From a virus, in IMG/VR virus record IMGVR_UViG_3300015371_003138, positions 1-24,921 of that record: 24,921 nucleotides of DNA; one strand, given 5' to 3'. The translations under genes were made by a program, and so were the position numbers. This document shows, one piece after another, positions 14,068 to 21,975 of the stretch (position 1 is the stretch's first letter; every line of letters starts with the position of its first letter). The notes beneath the pieces were generated by a model. The model did not search any database, was not told the origin of the DNA, and was given only the letters and a program-made list of their open reading frames with translations.

Positions 14068-15675
14068 ATGACTGTTGAGGAGTTTGAGCTTCCGCCTGAT
14101 CCGGAACGGGTCATCGTTGGTTTGCGCGATACCGGCTACGAGTTTGAAACGGCGGTGGCGGACATTGTTGATAACTCTATTGCTGCCAATGCCACCAAAG
14201 TGGATCTATGGCTCGGCGCTGACCACCGGGGCAACATCCGGCTGTCAATCGTGGATAACGGCGACGGGATGGATCGCCTTGGCCTGATCAACGCAATGCA
14301 GTACGGCTCAAGGGCGCGACCCAGTGCCGCGAGCTTGGGCAAGTATGGGTTGGGTCTGAAGACGGCCTCCACGGCATTCTGCAAAAGGCTTTCCGTGGTC
14401 TCCCGGCCTGACGGAAAGACTTCTCCGTTGATGGCGACGTGGGACCTCATGCACGTCGCTCATGCAAAGAAGTGGTCGCTCCTGCTTACGGCTGACTGTG
14501 ATCCGGAGGCCATTGAATACCTCGATGAACTGGCGCCCGGCCACTCGGGCACGGTTGTGCTGTGGGACGACGTGGACCGTCTGATAAAGGAATACCAGAA
14601 CAGAAATGGCACGCCCGCAAAGAAGGCCCTCCGCACAAAAGAGGCTAGCCTTCGCCGCCACCTTGCGATGGTGTACCAGCGCTTCCTTGATCCAAATGAC
14701 ATGCGCGCCCGCGATGTCACGATTCGCCTGAATGGCGCAGCCGTGGACGCATGGGACCCGTTCCAGCGAGGGCTCTCCGAGCTGGTGGCTCAGGAAGAAA
14801 TCGTTACGGAACTGCCGGACGGAAAAAAAGCTGCGTTCACGGTGCGCGCCTACATTCTTCCTCGCCGGGAAGAGTTTCCGGACGACAAATTGGCGCAGGC
14901 GGCCCAACTTTCGAACGACCGGCAGGGCATCTACATCTATCGCGAAAATCGATTGATTCACGACGCCGACTGGCTGGGCCTCTATCAGAAGGAGCCGCAC
15001 CTCACGTTGCTGCGAGTCGAATTCTCCTTCGACCATAAGCTCGACGATGCGTTTCACCTCGACATCAAGAAGTCGCAGATCATTCTCAACGATGATCTGG
15101 CCGAGTGGCTGCAGAAGCAGTTTCTTCCTGCTCCTCGCAGGGAGGCAAACAATCGTTCGCGAGAGGGCCAGCAGAAGCGAATTACCCAGCAGAGCGCCGG
15201 TGCGCACGACAACTCCAACAGCAACATTCGGAACCGGCAGGCCGCCGCGGGCGGCGCAAGGGTAACCGCAACCGATCCATCGAAGGGGGAGGCGGAAATC
15301 CAGAACAAGCATGGCGTCTTCCGGCTGAAGTTGCCGCTATCAACTGCCAAACGCCCCGGCGAGGTATTTGTCCAGCCCGTCGAAGGCATCAACAATGGCT
15401 TGCTGTTTCAACCTGCGCTGGTTGACCAAAACCGGGCGGTGCAGCTGAACACCAGTCACCCCTACTATCACAAGGTGTACGTCCCAAATCTCAACCGAAG
15501 CGTCACGCTGCAGGGACTCGATTCACTCATGTGGGCTTTGTGCGTTGCCGAACTGACCACTGTCCAGGACACAACCGCCAGCATGTTCCAGGACATGCGC
15601 TACGAGATTTCACGCATTCTGGAGAAGCTCGTGGAAACGTTGCCCGAGCCGGGAGCGGATGAGGATGACGCTTAA
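14068..15675 (+). CDS. GHKL ATPase, MutL/MORC/Hsp90-like
   Basis: This 535-residue protein begins with a GHKL ATP-binding domain. The N-box is VADIVDNSIAANA (30-42; Asp32 stands where many relatives have Glu, and Asn36 should bind Mg). G1 is VDNGDGM (62-68) and G2 is GKYGLGLKTAS (91-101). A transducer-like S5 region follows, with RQGIYIYRENRLI and DIKKSQI, its Lys probably contacting the ATP gamma phosphate. A low-complexity Gln/Asn/Ser-rich linker (about 352-395) leads to a C-terminal domain, perhaps for dimerisation. ATP binding would close a clamp on DNA. This is the type described in MutL/MORC-like R-M systems. AAGGGG precedes the ATG, and the gene overlaps the HNH gene by 17 bases. Confidence 0.93.
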   Translation: MTVEEFELPPDPERVIVGLRDTGYEFETAVADIVDNSIAANATKVDLWLGADHRGNIRLSIVDNGDGMDRLGLINAMQYGSRARPSAASLGKYGLGLKTASTAFCKRLSVVSRPDGKTSPLMATWDLMHVAHAKKWSLLLTADCDPEAIEYLDELAPGHSGTVVLWDDVDRLIKEYQNRNGTPAKKALRTKEASLRRHLAMVYQRFLDPNDMRARDVTIRLNGAAVDAWDPFQRGLSELVAQEEIVTELPDGKKAAFTVRAYILPRREEFPDDKLAQAAQLSNDRQGIYIYRENRLIHDADWLGLYQKEPHLTLLRVEFSFDHKLDDAFHLDIKKSQIILNDDLAEWLQKQFLPAPRREANNRSREGQQKRITQQSAGAHDNSNSNIRNRQAAAGGARVTATDPSKGEAEIQNKHGVFRLKLPLSTAKRPGEVFVQPVEGINNGLLFQPALVDQNRAVQLNTSHPYYHKVYVPNLNRSVTLQGLDSLMWALCVAELTTVQDTTASMFQDMRYEISRILEKLVETLPEPGADEDDA

Positions 15676-16540
15676 CGCGGGGTCTCTCGCGGCCCGGATC
15701 TCCGCAGAAACCGGGCTGGAATTTTCAGGGAGCGGCGGGAGGGCGGCGGACGGCACGCATTCGTATCAGCTGCGGCCCGCGCATCATCCCGCAGCGCATA
15801 CGTTCGTCCTGCACGTGCAGGTCGGCTGGCGAAACATTGACCTTTCCTTTCGCCCCGGAAGCTTTTCAGGTGAACTGATCCAGGCGATGGGAGAGGCTGA
15901 CCGAAGCGGCCAGGCTGCATTTGTTTCAGTCCTTCGCAGCAATCAGGAAAACGGCGCTCAGATCGACTTCGATTTGAATGGTCAGCGATGCCCTTATGAC
16001 GCCGCGGGTATTTGGGCCCTGTCCTGGCAGAACATGACGCTGTCGATGCGCAAGGGAATGCTGCCCATCAACGATGGGAACGCGGCAGCAGACGAAGAAA
16101 TTGTCGGTAGCTGGGTAGCTCGTTTGACCGCCGCAATCGTGGCATTGCTACCGTTGGAGGCAGATGAGGATCTAGATATCGTCAATCCTGCCGAAACCGC
16201 GACGGGGCTTCCTGAGGGGGCAAGAATTGCGGTGATCGTGAACCGTTATGAGCGTGACCGTCGAAACAGGGCCGCCGCATTGGCGATTCACGGCCATGTC
16301 TGCAAAGCATGCGACACCGACATGGGATATCGATATGGTTCAGCGGCTGCAGGCCTCATTGAAGTTCATCACGTCACGCCGGTCTCGCAGATTGGTCCAG
16401 ATCACCTCGTCGACCCGCGGACGGACCTTGTGCCGCTTTGCCCCAACTGCCACGCAGTAGCCCATCGGCGCGATCCCCCGTACACCGTTGCGGAGCTGCG
16501 CGCTTTGATAAATATCGCCACCGCGGAAATCATCGTATGA
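15659..16540 (+). CDS. HNH endonuclease of the restriction operon
   Basis: This 293-residue protein has an HNH nuclease domain at its C-terminus. CKAC (215-218) and CPNCH (261-265) hold structural zinc, IEVHHVTP (234-241) carries the catalytic His, and CHAVAHR ends the beta-beta-alpha-metal fold, as in McrA-type nucleases. The N-terminal 170 residues form an unrecognised domain that probably binds DNA or the partner ATPase. GGGAG lies just upstream; ATG 15659 or the in-frame ATG 15665 (better spacing) could be the start. The gene overlaps the GHKL gene by 17 bases and the HEPN gene by 4 bases, so the products should be made in fixed ratio. It is the best candidate for the DNA-cleaving subunit of the system. 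Confidence 0.93.
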   Translation: MRMTLNAGSLAARISAETGLEFSGSGGRAADGTHSYQLRPAHHPAAHTFVLHVQVGWRNIDLSFRPGSFSGELIQAMGEADRSGQAAFVSVLRSNQENGAQIDFDLNGQRCPYDAAGIWALSWQNMTLSMRKGMLPINDGNAAADEEIVGSWVARLTAAIVALLPLEADEDLDIVNPAETATGLPEGARIAVIVNRYERDRRNRAAALAIHGHVCKACDTDMGYRYGSAAAGLIEVHHVTPVSQIGPDHLVDPRTDLVPLCPNCHAVAHRRDPPYTVAELRALINIATAEIIV

Positions 16541-17126
16541 GCTCTAGGGCGCTTCAATCCTTCGAGCACGCGATCCAGGATGCAACCGACCTCCTGAACC
16601 ATTTTGATCGCATCAACCAGCTGCCGCCTCCACCCGAAGCGGAGGTTCTCAAACGCGCCAGCCTTGTCATGGCGCTTGCCGCCCTTGAAACCTATGTAGA
16701 GGACCGCATTGGCGAAGCCTCTGACGAAGTTGCCGGAGGAGTGCACGGCGCGCATCGGTTGGCCTGCTTTACAGGGAGTCGCTGCAAAACGACCTAAAAT
16801 ATTTCCATACACCAAGTGCCGACCGGATACGGGCGATTTTTCTTAAGTACCTTGCAATTGATGTTACCGAGGGCTGGTCCTGGAACAACTTTGATCCGCC
16901 TCGTGCAAGGGCGGAACTCAACAGAATTGCAAAGAAGCGAGGTGACATCGCTCACCGCTCTTGTCGACCGGTTTGGGGGCAGCCCTCCCCGCATGCTGTT
17001 ACGAAGGACGAGCTCAAGAAGTCGATCCGTTTCGTTAGGGACCTCGCAGCGGCAACGGACAGGTTTCTAGCGGAGAAGGCTGCCAACGCAGAAGTGCAAA
17101 CACCGATGCGCGGCTCCACGGCATAG
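16537..17126 (+). pseudogene. HEPN (MAE_28990-like) RNase gene with one-base frameshift
   Basis: The ATG at 16537 overlaps the HNH stop (ATGA). The first frame encodes FEHAIQDATDLLNHFDRI and LVMALAALETYVEDRIGEA, then runs into a TAA at 16795-16797. The -1 frame, open from about 16732, continues the same family. It reads LLYRESLQNDLKYFHTPSAD, then YLAIDVTEGWSWNNFDPPRA, then KKRGDIAHRS with the RX4H catalytic motif of HEPN RNases (16938-16955), and ends at TAG 17124-17126. Adding one base in about 16732-16790 restores a single 196-residue protein. It matches HEPN proteins of the MAE_28990/MAE_18760 type, likely toxin or abortive-infection nucleases. The cause is decay, selection against a toxin, or a sequencing error. 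Confidence 0.85.
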
Positions 17127-17534
17127 CCCGTCTTCTATGAGTTGGTCTCGGCTACCAGTTCGAGGGGCTTCACCGGTTCTGGCGCATCGAGAATGGCACC
17201 TGAAACCAACATAGTCGGATCTAGCCGGTCAGCCTTGCTGGAAGCCTAGGCAAGCCACTATGTGAGCTCTGCCTGCCGTTCGGGCTCCTGGAGGGCAGTG
17301 GTCTCTACAGAGCAGGGACGTCAACGAGCTGGCTTTGCTCCGTTGCGTCGCGTGGCCGGCGAAGATCGTGAAGCCGCGGGTCCGCGCAGCATCGTCGAAT
17401 CATAATGTGCACTAGCGTCCCCCGCTGCCCGGACGCGGACGCCCAGCCCGTTCGTCGGCAGTGCGCGTAATCGCCAGATATGTCGGGCCACTGGTTGCGG
17501 CGGCCGCCGGAGCCCCGCAAAGTCAATTCCCGTC
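17127..17534. other. Non-coding remnant region
   Basis: About 400 bases between the broken HEPN gene and the hydrolase fragment. I see no open frame with credible codon use or motif on either strand, and no RNA gene. It probably joins the end of the R-M island to decayed chromosome sequence. Confidence 0.5.
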
Positions 17535-17931
17535 TCACTCGCGTATGCCGAACTCCAGGCAACTGCTGCCGCGCCAGTGGATTTCCAAGGGTTGGCCCGC
17601 ATCGGTGATGACTTCATCGGACGGTTCGTTCCCACTGCCAAGGTTAAGCTGGCGGTCGGGCTGCATGACCACGCCGAGCGTGACCACGAGGTGGCTGCCG
17701 GCGGCCAGTTTGCGGCCAATCAGGCGCGTGTCCTCCACGATGAGTTGTTGCGGCACGTTGGCCTGCAGCAGGCGCCGGTGGCTGCGATCTGCGTTGTAAC
17801 TGGCACGTTGAAGCCACCACGCAAGGTCCAGGTATTCGCCCTTGGCGTTGCGCTCGGTAGCCGCCGAAGGCGGACTGACTGCTCCGAAGGAGCTGTCATC
17901 GTTGCGCCGCGCGATCCCGCGCTGGCTGTAG
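17535..17931 (-). pseudogene. C-terminal fragment of a CocE/NonD-type hydrolase
   Basis: About 132 residues on the minus strand match my recollection of the C-terminal jelly-roll domain of CocE/NonD (X-Pro dipeptidyl-peptidase C-terminal) hydrolases: NAKGEYLDLAWWLQRASY, VPQQLIVEDTRLIGRKL, AGSHLVVTLGVVMQPDRQLN, and SDEVITDAGQPLEIHWRG. Full proteins have an alpha/beta hydrolase domain of several hundred residues upstream, which is absent here. Homology stops at about 17931, where the IS110 fragment begins, so the gene was cut at that junction. The stop codon (17535-17537) is natural. The fragment cannot be an active enzyme. Confidence 0.7.
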
Positions 17932-18461
17932 GATGCCGACAACGGACTGAGCGATCGCTTCCGTCATCTGCTCGACGGGATGTGGCATGAAATCCGCGCG
18001 ATGGATGATCGCGTCGCGGAACTCGATCGAGACATCGCAGCCATCGCGCAGAGCGACGCCAATGCAGTGCGACTGCAACAACTACGCGGCGTCGGTCCGA
18101 TCATTGCCACCGCCTTGGTGGCCGCCGTCGGCGACGCCAGGCAGTTTGCCAATGGCCGACAACTTTCTGCGTCACTCGGCCTGACACCGCGACAACACAG
18201 TTCGGGCGGCAAGGAACGCCTGCTGGGCATCAGCAAACGCGGCGATGCCTACCTTCGCTCGCTACTGGTGCACGGCGCACGGGCGATGCTGCGCACGGCC
18301 AGGGGGAAGGACGACCGACTCGGTCGGTGGGTCTGTCGGCTGGCTGAAAGGGCACACCCAACGTGGCCTGCGTGGCCTTGGCCAACAAGACCGCACGCAT
18401 GGCCTGGGCCATGCTGCGCCACGGCACCGACTACCAACCGAACCTGGCGGCCGCCGCCTGA
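17932..18461 (+). mobile_element. IS110-family transposase fragment, 5'-truncated and frameshifted
   Basis: The C-terminal half of an IS110 transposase is clear: RLQQLRGVGPIIATALVAAV, ANGRQLSASLGLTPRQHSSG and GISKRGDAYLRSLLVHGAR, which includes the Ser-nucleophile region. The N-terminal DEDD RuvC-like domain is missing; the reading frame hits a stop at 17929-17931, exactly at the hydrolase junction. A one-base deletion near 18355-18365 shifts the frame. The proper ending (NVACVALANKTARMAWAMLR, then ...PNLAAAA and TGA at 18459-18461) continues in the -1 frame. It cannot encode active recombinase. Confidence 0.88.
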
Positions 18462-18650
18462 GAAGGAGACCTCCGCGCATTGCGAACAACCCGAAGATGG
18501 CAAACCGGTCGGACCGGCGTCGGCACACCCCTGAAATGTCCTCGTGCACAAGCACGCAGAAGCGATTGGGAGCCGACGCGCGAATAGCCCATCAAGGTCC
18601 GCATCGCGAAGCGATGCAATCACCGAGGCCGGATATACGTGCGCAGTCGA
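18462..18650 (+). mobile_element. Probable non-coding right end of the IS110 fragment
   Basis: This non-coding stretch follows the transposase end. It contains a perfect hairpin GCATCGC-gaa-GCGATGC (18601-18617) and a smaller one CGTGC-acaa-GCACG (18543-18556). IS110 elements carry structured non-coding ends, some of which encode a bridge RNA. I cannot place the exact end of the element or show that a bridge RNA remains. Confidence 0.4.
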
Positions 18651-18720
18651 TCAGGGCGCCGGATGCGGGATGTGTTGCAACCAGAGGAGGAGTCCATATA
18701 CGGACATCGAGTACGCCAGT

Positions 18721-18918
18721 CTAAGGCGCGTCCCGCTCGGCAATCTCCCTCTGCTTCTGCAAGCGGTCTCGAGCGTTTTCCCGCGGCCGCGGCTCACGCC
18801 AGGCAACTGTGTTCCATGCCTGCTTCGCATATGGCTCCACTTCGCTCCAGGTCTGCCCCGGGTAGGTTCGTCCGAGAATCTGAATGAACCTGGCATGCAA
18901 CTCGGTATCGTAAGGCAT
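18721..18918 (-). CDS. Small protein with W-x2-V-x6-AW motif
   Basis: This 65-residue hydrophilic protein contains YPGQTWSEVEPYAKQAW (about 19-35), followed by a charged coiled-coil-like tail (RPRENARDRLQKQREIAERD). The same W-x2-V-x6-AW pattern occurs twice in the protein at 21463. Its start lies 8 bases after the stop of the upstream gene at 18927 on the same strand, so the two form a small operon. I do not know a function. Related short motifs occur in small stress-type proteins of Xanthomonadales, which is a weak family hint. Confidence 0.65.
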   Translation of the reverse strand: MPYDTELHARFIQILGRTYPGQTWSEVEPYAKQAWNTVAWREPRPRENARDRLQKQREIAERDAP

Positions 18919-18926
18919 GGCGACTC

Positions 18927-19169
18927 TTACCAGACCAAGCCCAGTTCCAGAGCCGCCTCACGAACGGCGTATTCGGACATCCCGACGGGGGCATACAACT
19001 GGAGCATTACTGAATCTATATCATGCACCGCTCCGTCACGGCAGGAGTACAAAACTGCGGAGCCGTCCCCCAGTGAGTGCCAGTGTTGAGGCGCATCGCC
19101 AGGCACATGGCCCCTTTCCCCGTGAATGGGGCCACCTACAAAGGCTACCGGCGAGTCGGCGATGGTCAC
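18927..19169 (-). CDS. Small conserved protein with GGPIHGE motif
   Basis: This 80-residue protein is read from a GTG at 19167-19169. AFVGGPIHGERGHVPGD near the N-terminus is a motif I associate with small uncharacterised bacterial proteins that begin FxGGPxDGE. A Tyr/Cys-containing middle (GSAVLYSCRDGAVHDID) and an acidic helical end follow. No signal peptide or membrane segment is visible. It is the first gene of a two-gene unit with 18721-18918. An overlapping divergent frame starts at 19162; only one of the two is likely to be real, and I favour this one because of the family motif. Confidence 0.6.
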   Translation of the reverse strand: MTIADSPVAFVGGPIHGERGHVPGDAPQHWHSLGDGSAVLYSCRDGAVHDIDSVMLQLYAPVGMSEYAVREAALELGLVW

Positions 19170-19470
19170 CGACGCGCTCCAACTGAATTTTCATTGCCGA
19201 GCCGGCCCTTGGGCAGATCGCGCCGAAGCGTTTGCCCCAATTGCTCAGCACGGCGGTCGTGCGCGAGATCGCTCGCGTCGCGAACTGGTTGCGAAGACAT
19301 TTGGATGGTCTCCGTTGGAGCTGCACGGAGGCCCAAGGCGGCAGCGCTATTTATTCGCTGCGGTGCATGTCCCTTGTACCCCTTGGGACGTGAGCCTGAT
19401 GTGCGATCTTTGCGGTGGCCGCTATCGGCCAGAAGCGGATGCTCGCCCGAGCGAGATGGTGCAGTTGTAA
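19162..19470 (+). CDS. Possible small protein, uncertain
   Basis: An open frame of about 102 codons from ATG 19162 ends near a CDLCGGRYRP segment. No clear ribosome binding site precedes it, its start overlaps the divergent gene at 19169, and codon usage is only moderately like its neighbours. I recognise no family. It may be a decayed gene or chance frame; it is listed because nothing else explains 19170-19470. Confidence 0.25.
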   Translation: MVTDALQLNFHCRAGPWADRAEAFAPIAQHGGRARDRSRRELVAKTFGWSPLELHGGPRRQRYLFAAVHVPCTPWDVSLMCDLCGGRYRPEADARPSEMVQL

Positions 19471-19576
19471 GGCTCCAGCACCTTTCAGAATTGAACATGC
19501 AAACGTGAGCGTGCGGCCTAACGGCGCGCAATGGACGCACGGCCGGCAGCGCCAAACTTTCCGACCAGAAGCGGTT

Positions 19577-19762
19577 TCAACGCCACTCGTCCGTAAAGTT
19601 CGCGTACATCTCAGCCGCCATCAAGGCCAAGAGCTCAGTCGTACGTTCATAGCCGGGGACAATTCGCTCCGACCACGTCCCCGCGTACTCCGTAGCAACG
19701 ACTGCGCAATAGAGACCATCAGGTAAAGGTCGCGCTTTAGGTTCAACAAGTCGCCTATTCAT
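19577..19762 (-). CDS. Small uncharacterised protein
   Basis: This 61-residue protein starts at ATG 19760-19762 with AGGAGA 5 bases upstream on the minus strand, a convincing site. The sequence ARPLPDGLYCAVVATEYAGT is followed by a helical end with LLALMAAEMYANFTDEW. It has no membrane segment or known motif. Size, strong translation start and position among other small lineage-specific genes support a real gene. Function unknown. Confidence 0.65.
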   Translation of the reverse strand: MNRRLVEPKARPLPDGLYCAVVATEYAGTWSERIVPGYERTTELLALMAAEMYANFTDEWR

Positions 19763-19893
19763 GGCGATCTCCTGTCTATGGAAGAGACGACACATGACCA
19801 TACGCCTTTCTTCCCGGCTGCCTCGACCGGCGATCTGAATCGTGGCCAGCGAGTCGATATGCCCGAAATGCAATGGGTGGCGGTTTCAACCGG

Positions 19894-21045
19894 TCAACGC
19901 AACAGCCTGTCGATAACGCTCGGGGGTGTTTCGAAGTTCAAGGTCTTGCGGGGCCGTTCGTTGAGCTGCCTGGCGACTTCATCGAGCTTGTCCTGGGAGA
20001 ACACGGACAGGTCGATGCCTTTCGGGAAGTACTGCCGCAATAGGCCGTTGGTGTTCTCGTTCGACCCACGCTGCCAAGGACTCTGCGGATCGCAGAAGTA
20101 GACCTGGATGTCGGTCGCTAGCGTAAAGCGACGATAGTCGGCCAGCTCCTTGCCGCGATCCCAAGTCAGGGATTTGTAGAGCTCGTTGGGGAGCAGACGT
20201 GCAGTGCGGATCAGCGCAGCCACGACGGTCTGCGTGTCCTTGCGGTCAACCTTCACCAACATCACGTAGCTGCGTGCTGCGCTCGACCAACGTGGCGATC
20301 TGGCTGTTGCCGCTGCCGCACAACAGGTCGCCCTCCCAATGCCCGGAACGGCGCGATCCACGACGTCGGCTGGGCGCTCGCGGATCGACACGGTGTCGCT
20401 GATCCGGCCGTGGTCGCTGGTCTTCTGCGTGTGGTGGCGCGAACGACGCATCGCCCGCGTGCGCCGCAGGTGCTCCAGCAATTCCTTCCTCAGCGCGCCA
20501 CGCGACTGGATGAAGAGCTGTGCGGTAGACACCCGGCAGGTCGCATCGCCCGGATAGGTACGAATCAACCAACCTGCGATCTGCTGCGGCAACCAGCGCT
20601 GTTGCAGCTTGTCCGCCACCCGTTCCGCCAGCGTGGGATGCAGTGCCAGCTTACAAGTCTTCGGCCGATGCGCCCGGTCCCCCATGCCGCCTGGTCTGCA
20701 AGGCTTGCGCGATACCGCTCGGCGCCGCCGTTGCGTCGGATCTCCCGGCTGATCGTCGACGGCGCCCGGCCCAGCGTTGCCGCAAATCGCGCGAATGGAT
20801 TGCCCGACCGCCAGCGCCGCGAGACGTCTTCGCGCTCCGACAGGCTCAGCGCTCGAATAGAGCGACGTCGCGCTGGCGGTCGAATGCCGCCGGTCTCGAC
20901 GATGATCCCCCACGTCGGCGTCGCGGAAAACACGATGGTCGCCTACACGACCGAACGGCGCGGAAGGCATGAGCTGGCCCGCGGCGGCACCACGCCGTTC
21001 CGCAGCGAGAAAGCGACGAACTGGGAGCGTGGCTTCCGCGTGCCG
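19894..21045 (-). mobile_element. IS30-family transposase, broken by several frameshifts
   Basis: Read on the minus strand, segments in different frames build one IS30 transposase. The HTH region SLSEREDVSRRW and PSTISREIRRNGG comes first (about 20850-20720), then RAHRPKTCKLALHPTLAERV and LPQQIAGWLIRTYPGD. The DDE core follows: GHWEGDLLCGSGNSQIATLV, LTWDRGKELADYRRF, and SPWQRGSNENTNGLLRQYFP. The chain changes frame near AAW/DRAHRP, near VPG/HWEGD and again just before YVMLVKV, so at least three indels are needed. The stop is at 19894-19896. Terminal repeats were not resolved; the left end may include the bases just below 19894. The transposase cannot be functional. Confidence 0.85.
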
Positions 21046-21264
21046 TGCGCGATCCGCTGGCCCTCGCATTGGGGCTCACGAGACTTCATTCACTGCGCGC
21101 TTGCCAAGACCGCAACGCGCGCCTCGTTGCGTTGCCACCGTCGCCGTCACACTGGGCAAGGAGAAAGGGTCCATAGTGAAGTCCGCCTCGCATCAGCGAT
21201 GGCTCTCGGACGCTGCCTGACCGCTCCGCCCCTGAGGGTGCTAAGCGGTCCATTGGTGGCACGA

Positions 21265-21453
21265 ATGAAAATTAATAGACGCAACGTCGCGCGCAGAGTG
21301 AATAGCATTCTGCGGGCCCTTGAGCAAAAGCCTGGGCCGAGCCCCGCTCGCAACGGCTGGCCTGAGTTATCGCTCGACCCGCTTCTACGGCGACGCAAGA
21401 ACGATGCCGGGCCTTGGCATCCTCACGGGCCACCTGACGACTGGAAGCGATAG
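21265..21453 (+). CDS. Small WHPxGPP-motif protein, copy 1
   Basis: This 62-residue basic protein starts at ATG 21265. Its second half, NGWPELSLDPLLRRRKNDAG and then WHPHGPPDDWKR, is clearly paralogous to the protein at 24407 (SGWPPLPTTPDCRRRKTDAL, WHPEGPPNEWER). Two copies with the same motif spacing strongly support a real coding family. The motif (GW, RRRK.DA, WHP.GPP, W.R) is short and Trp/Pro-rich; I do not know its fold or role. It is 9 bases upstream of the 21463 gene, and the two probably form an operon. A decayed copper-protein gene lies opposite at 21976-22272. Confidence 0.7.
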   Translation: MKINRRNVARRVNSILRALEQKPGPSPARNGWPELSLDPLLRRRKNDAGPWHPHGPPDDWKR

Positions 21454-21462
21454 GGGGCGAAG

Positions 21463-21912
21463 ATGAAACATTACGTGCTCTCCGCTGCGGTGAACTTGGC
21501 AGTCGATAATTACCTAAGGAACTTGAGGGCTGCCTTTCCGTCCACGCCATGGGCTGGAGTACAGCATTACGCAGAAAGAGCATGGTTCGCCGCTGACAAG
21601 CCAGGGGTTTCGTGGGATCAGGTCGAACCACGCCTAAGGGATGCATGGAACGGACAAGGCACTGGCATCGCCCCTATCCAGGGGGCTGCGATCCCGGATC
21701 GAGAACCAGGACCACGGCAGAACTTGCATCGATCCGTGAATCTTCCTGGACCACGTACGGCCGGTGAAGCCAAGATTCCAAGCAACCATGACGCCGTAAC
21801 AGATGCGGAGTACGAAGAATGGTCGGTGGGGCGGCGTTTCCTTCAGGATCAAACAAAGTCTGGCCGAGCACCCTTCAGGGATCCACAATTGGACTATGGA
21901 TCGCACGGGTGA
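21463..21912 (+). CDS. Protein with two W-x2-V-x6-AW repeats
   Basis: This 149-residue protein starts at ATG 21463 behind GGGGGCGAAG. The N-terminal third has two repeats: FPSTPWAGVQHYAERAWF (about 25-42) and PGVSWDQVEPRLRDAWN (about 47-63). They match the single repeat in the protein at 18721. The rest is polar and probably disordered, with Pro- and Arg-rich stretches. No membrane segment is visible. Repeat conservation supports coding, but the C-terminal part beyond about residue 70 could be read-through of a decayed end, because the region downstream is disrupted. Confidence 0.65.
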   Translation: MKHYVLSAAVNLAVDNYLRNLRAAFPSTPWAGVQHYAERAWFAADKPGVSWDQVEPRLRDAWNGQGTGIAPIQGAAIPDREPGPRQNLHRSVNLPGPRTAGEAKIPSNHDAVTDAEYEEWSVGRRFLQDQTKSGRAPFRDPQLDYGSHG

Positions 21913-21975
21913 TTTGCCGTCTTACTCTAACGAGGCGACATATCCGCGCAGTTCTCTGCGCAAAGGCGGCGCGCT

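Noticed and set aside
14308-15312. Long minus-strand open frame (334 codons)
   Set aside because: It is antisense to the GHKL ATPase gene, which has all expected motifs; a by-product of GC-rich codon usage.
16730-16800. Programmed -1 frameshift in the HEPN gene
   Set aside because: No X-XXY-YYZ slippery heptamer is in frame; AAAACG near the stop would need poor re-pairing. Homology also suggests the shift lies earlier, so decay or error is simpler.
9688-17126. DISARM or BREX system
   Set aside because: There is a methyltransferase and a helicase-like ATPase, but no DrmB/DrmC, PglZ, BrxC or BrxL-like protein; the GHKL/HNH set fits the MutL/MORC R-M type.
17577-17990. Plus-strand frame of 137 codons
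   Set aside because: It is antisense to the hydrolase fragment, whose minus-strand sequence fits a known domain much better.
20410-21264. Long plus-strand frame upstream of the WHPxGPP protein
   Set aside because: It is antisense to the IS30 transposase remnant; only the last 62 codons (from 21265) show family conservation.
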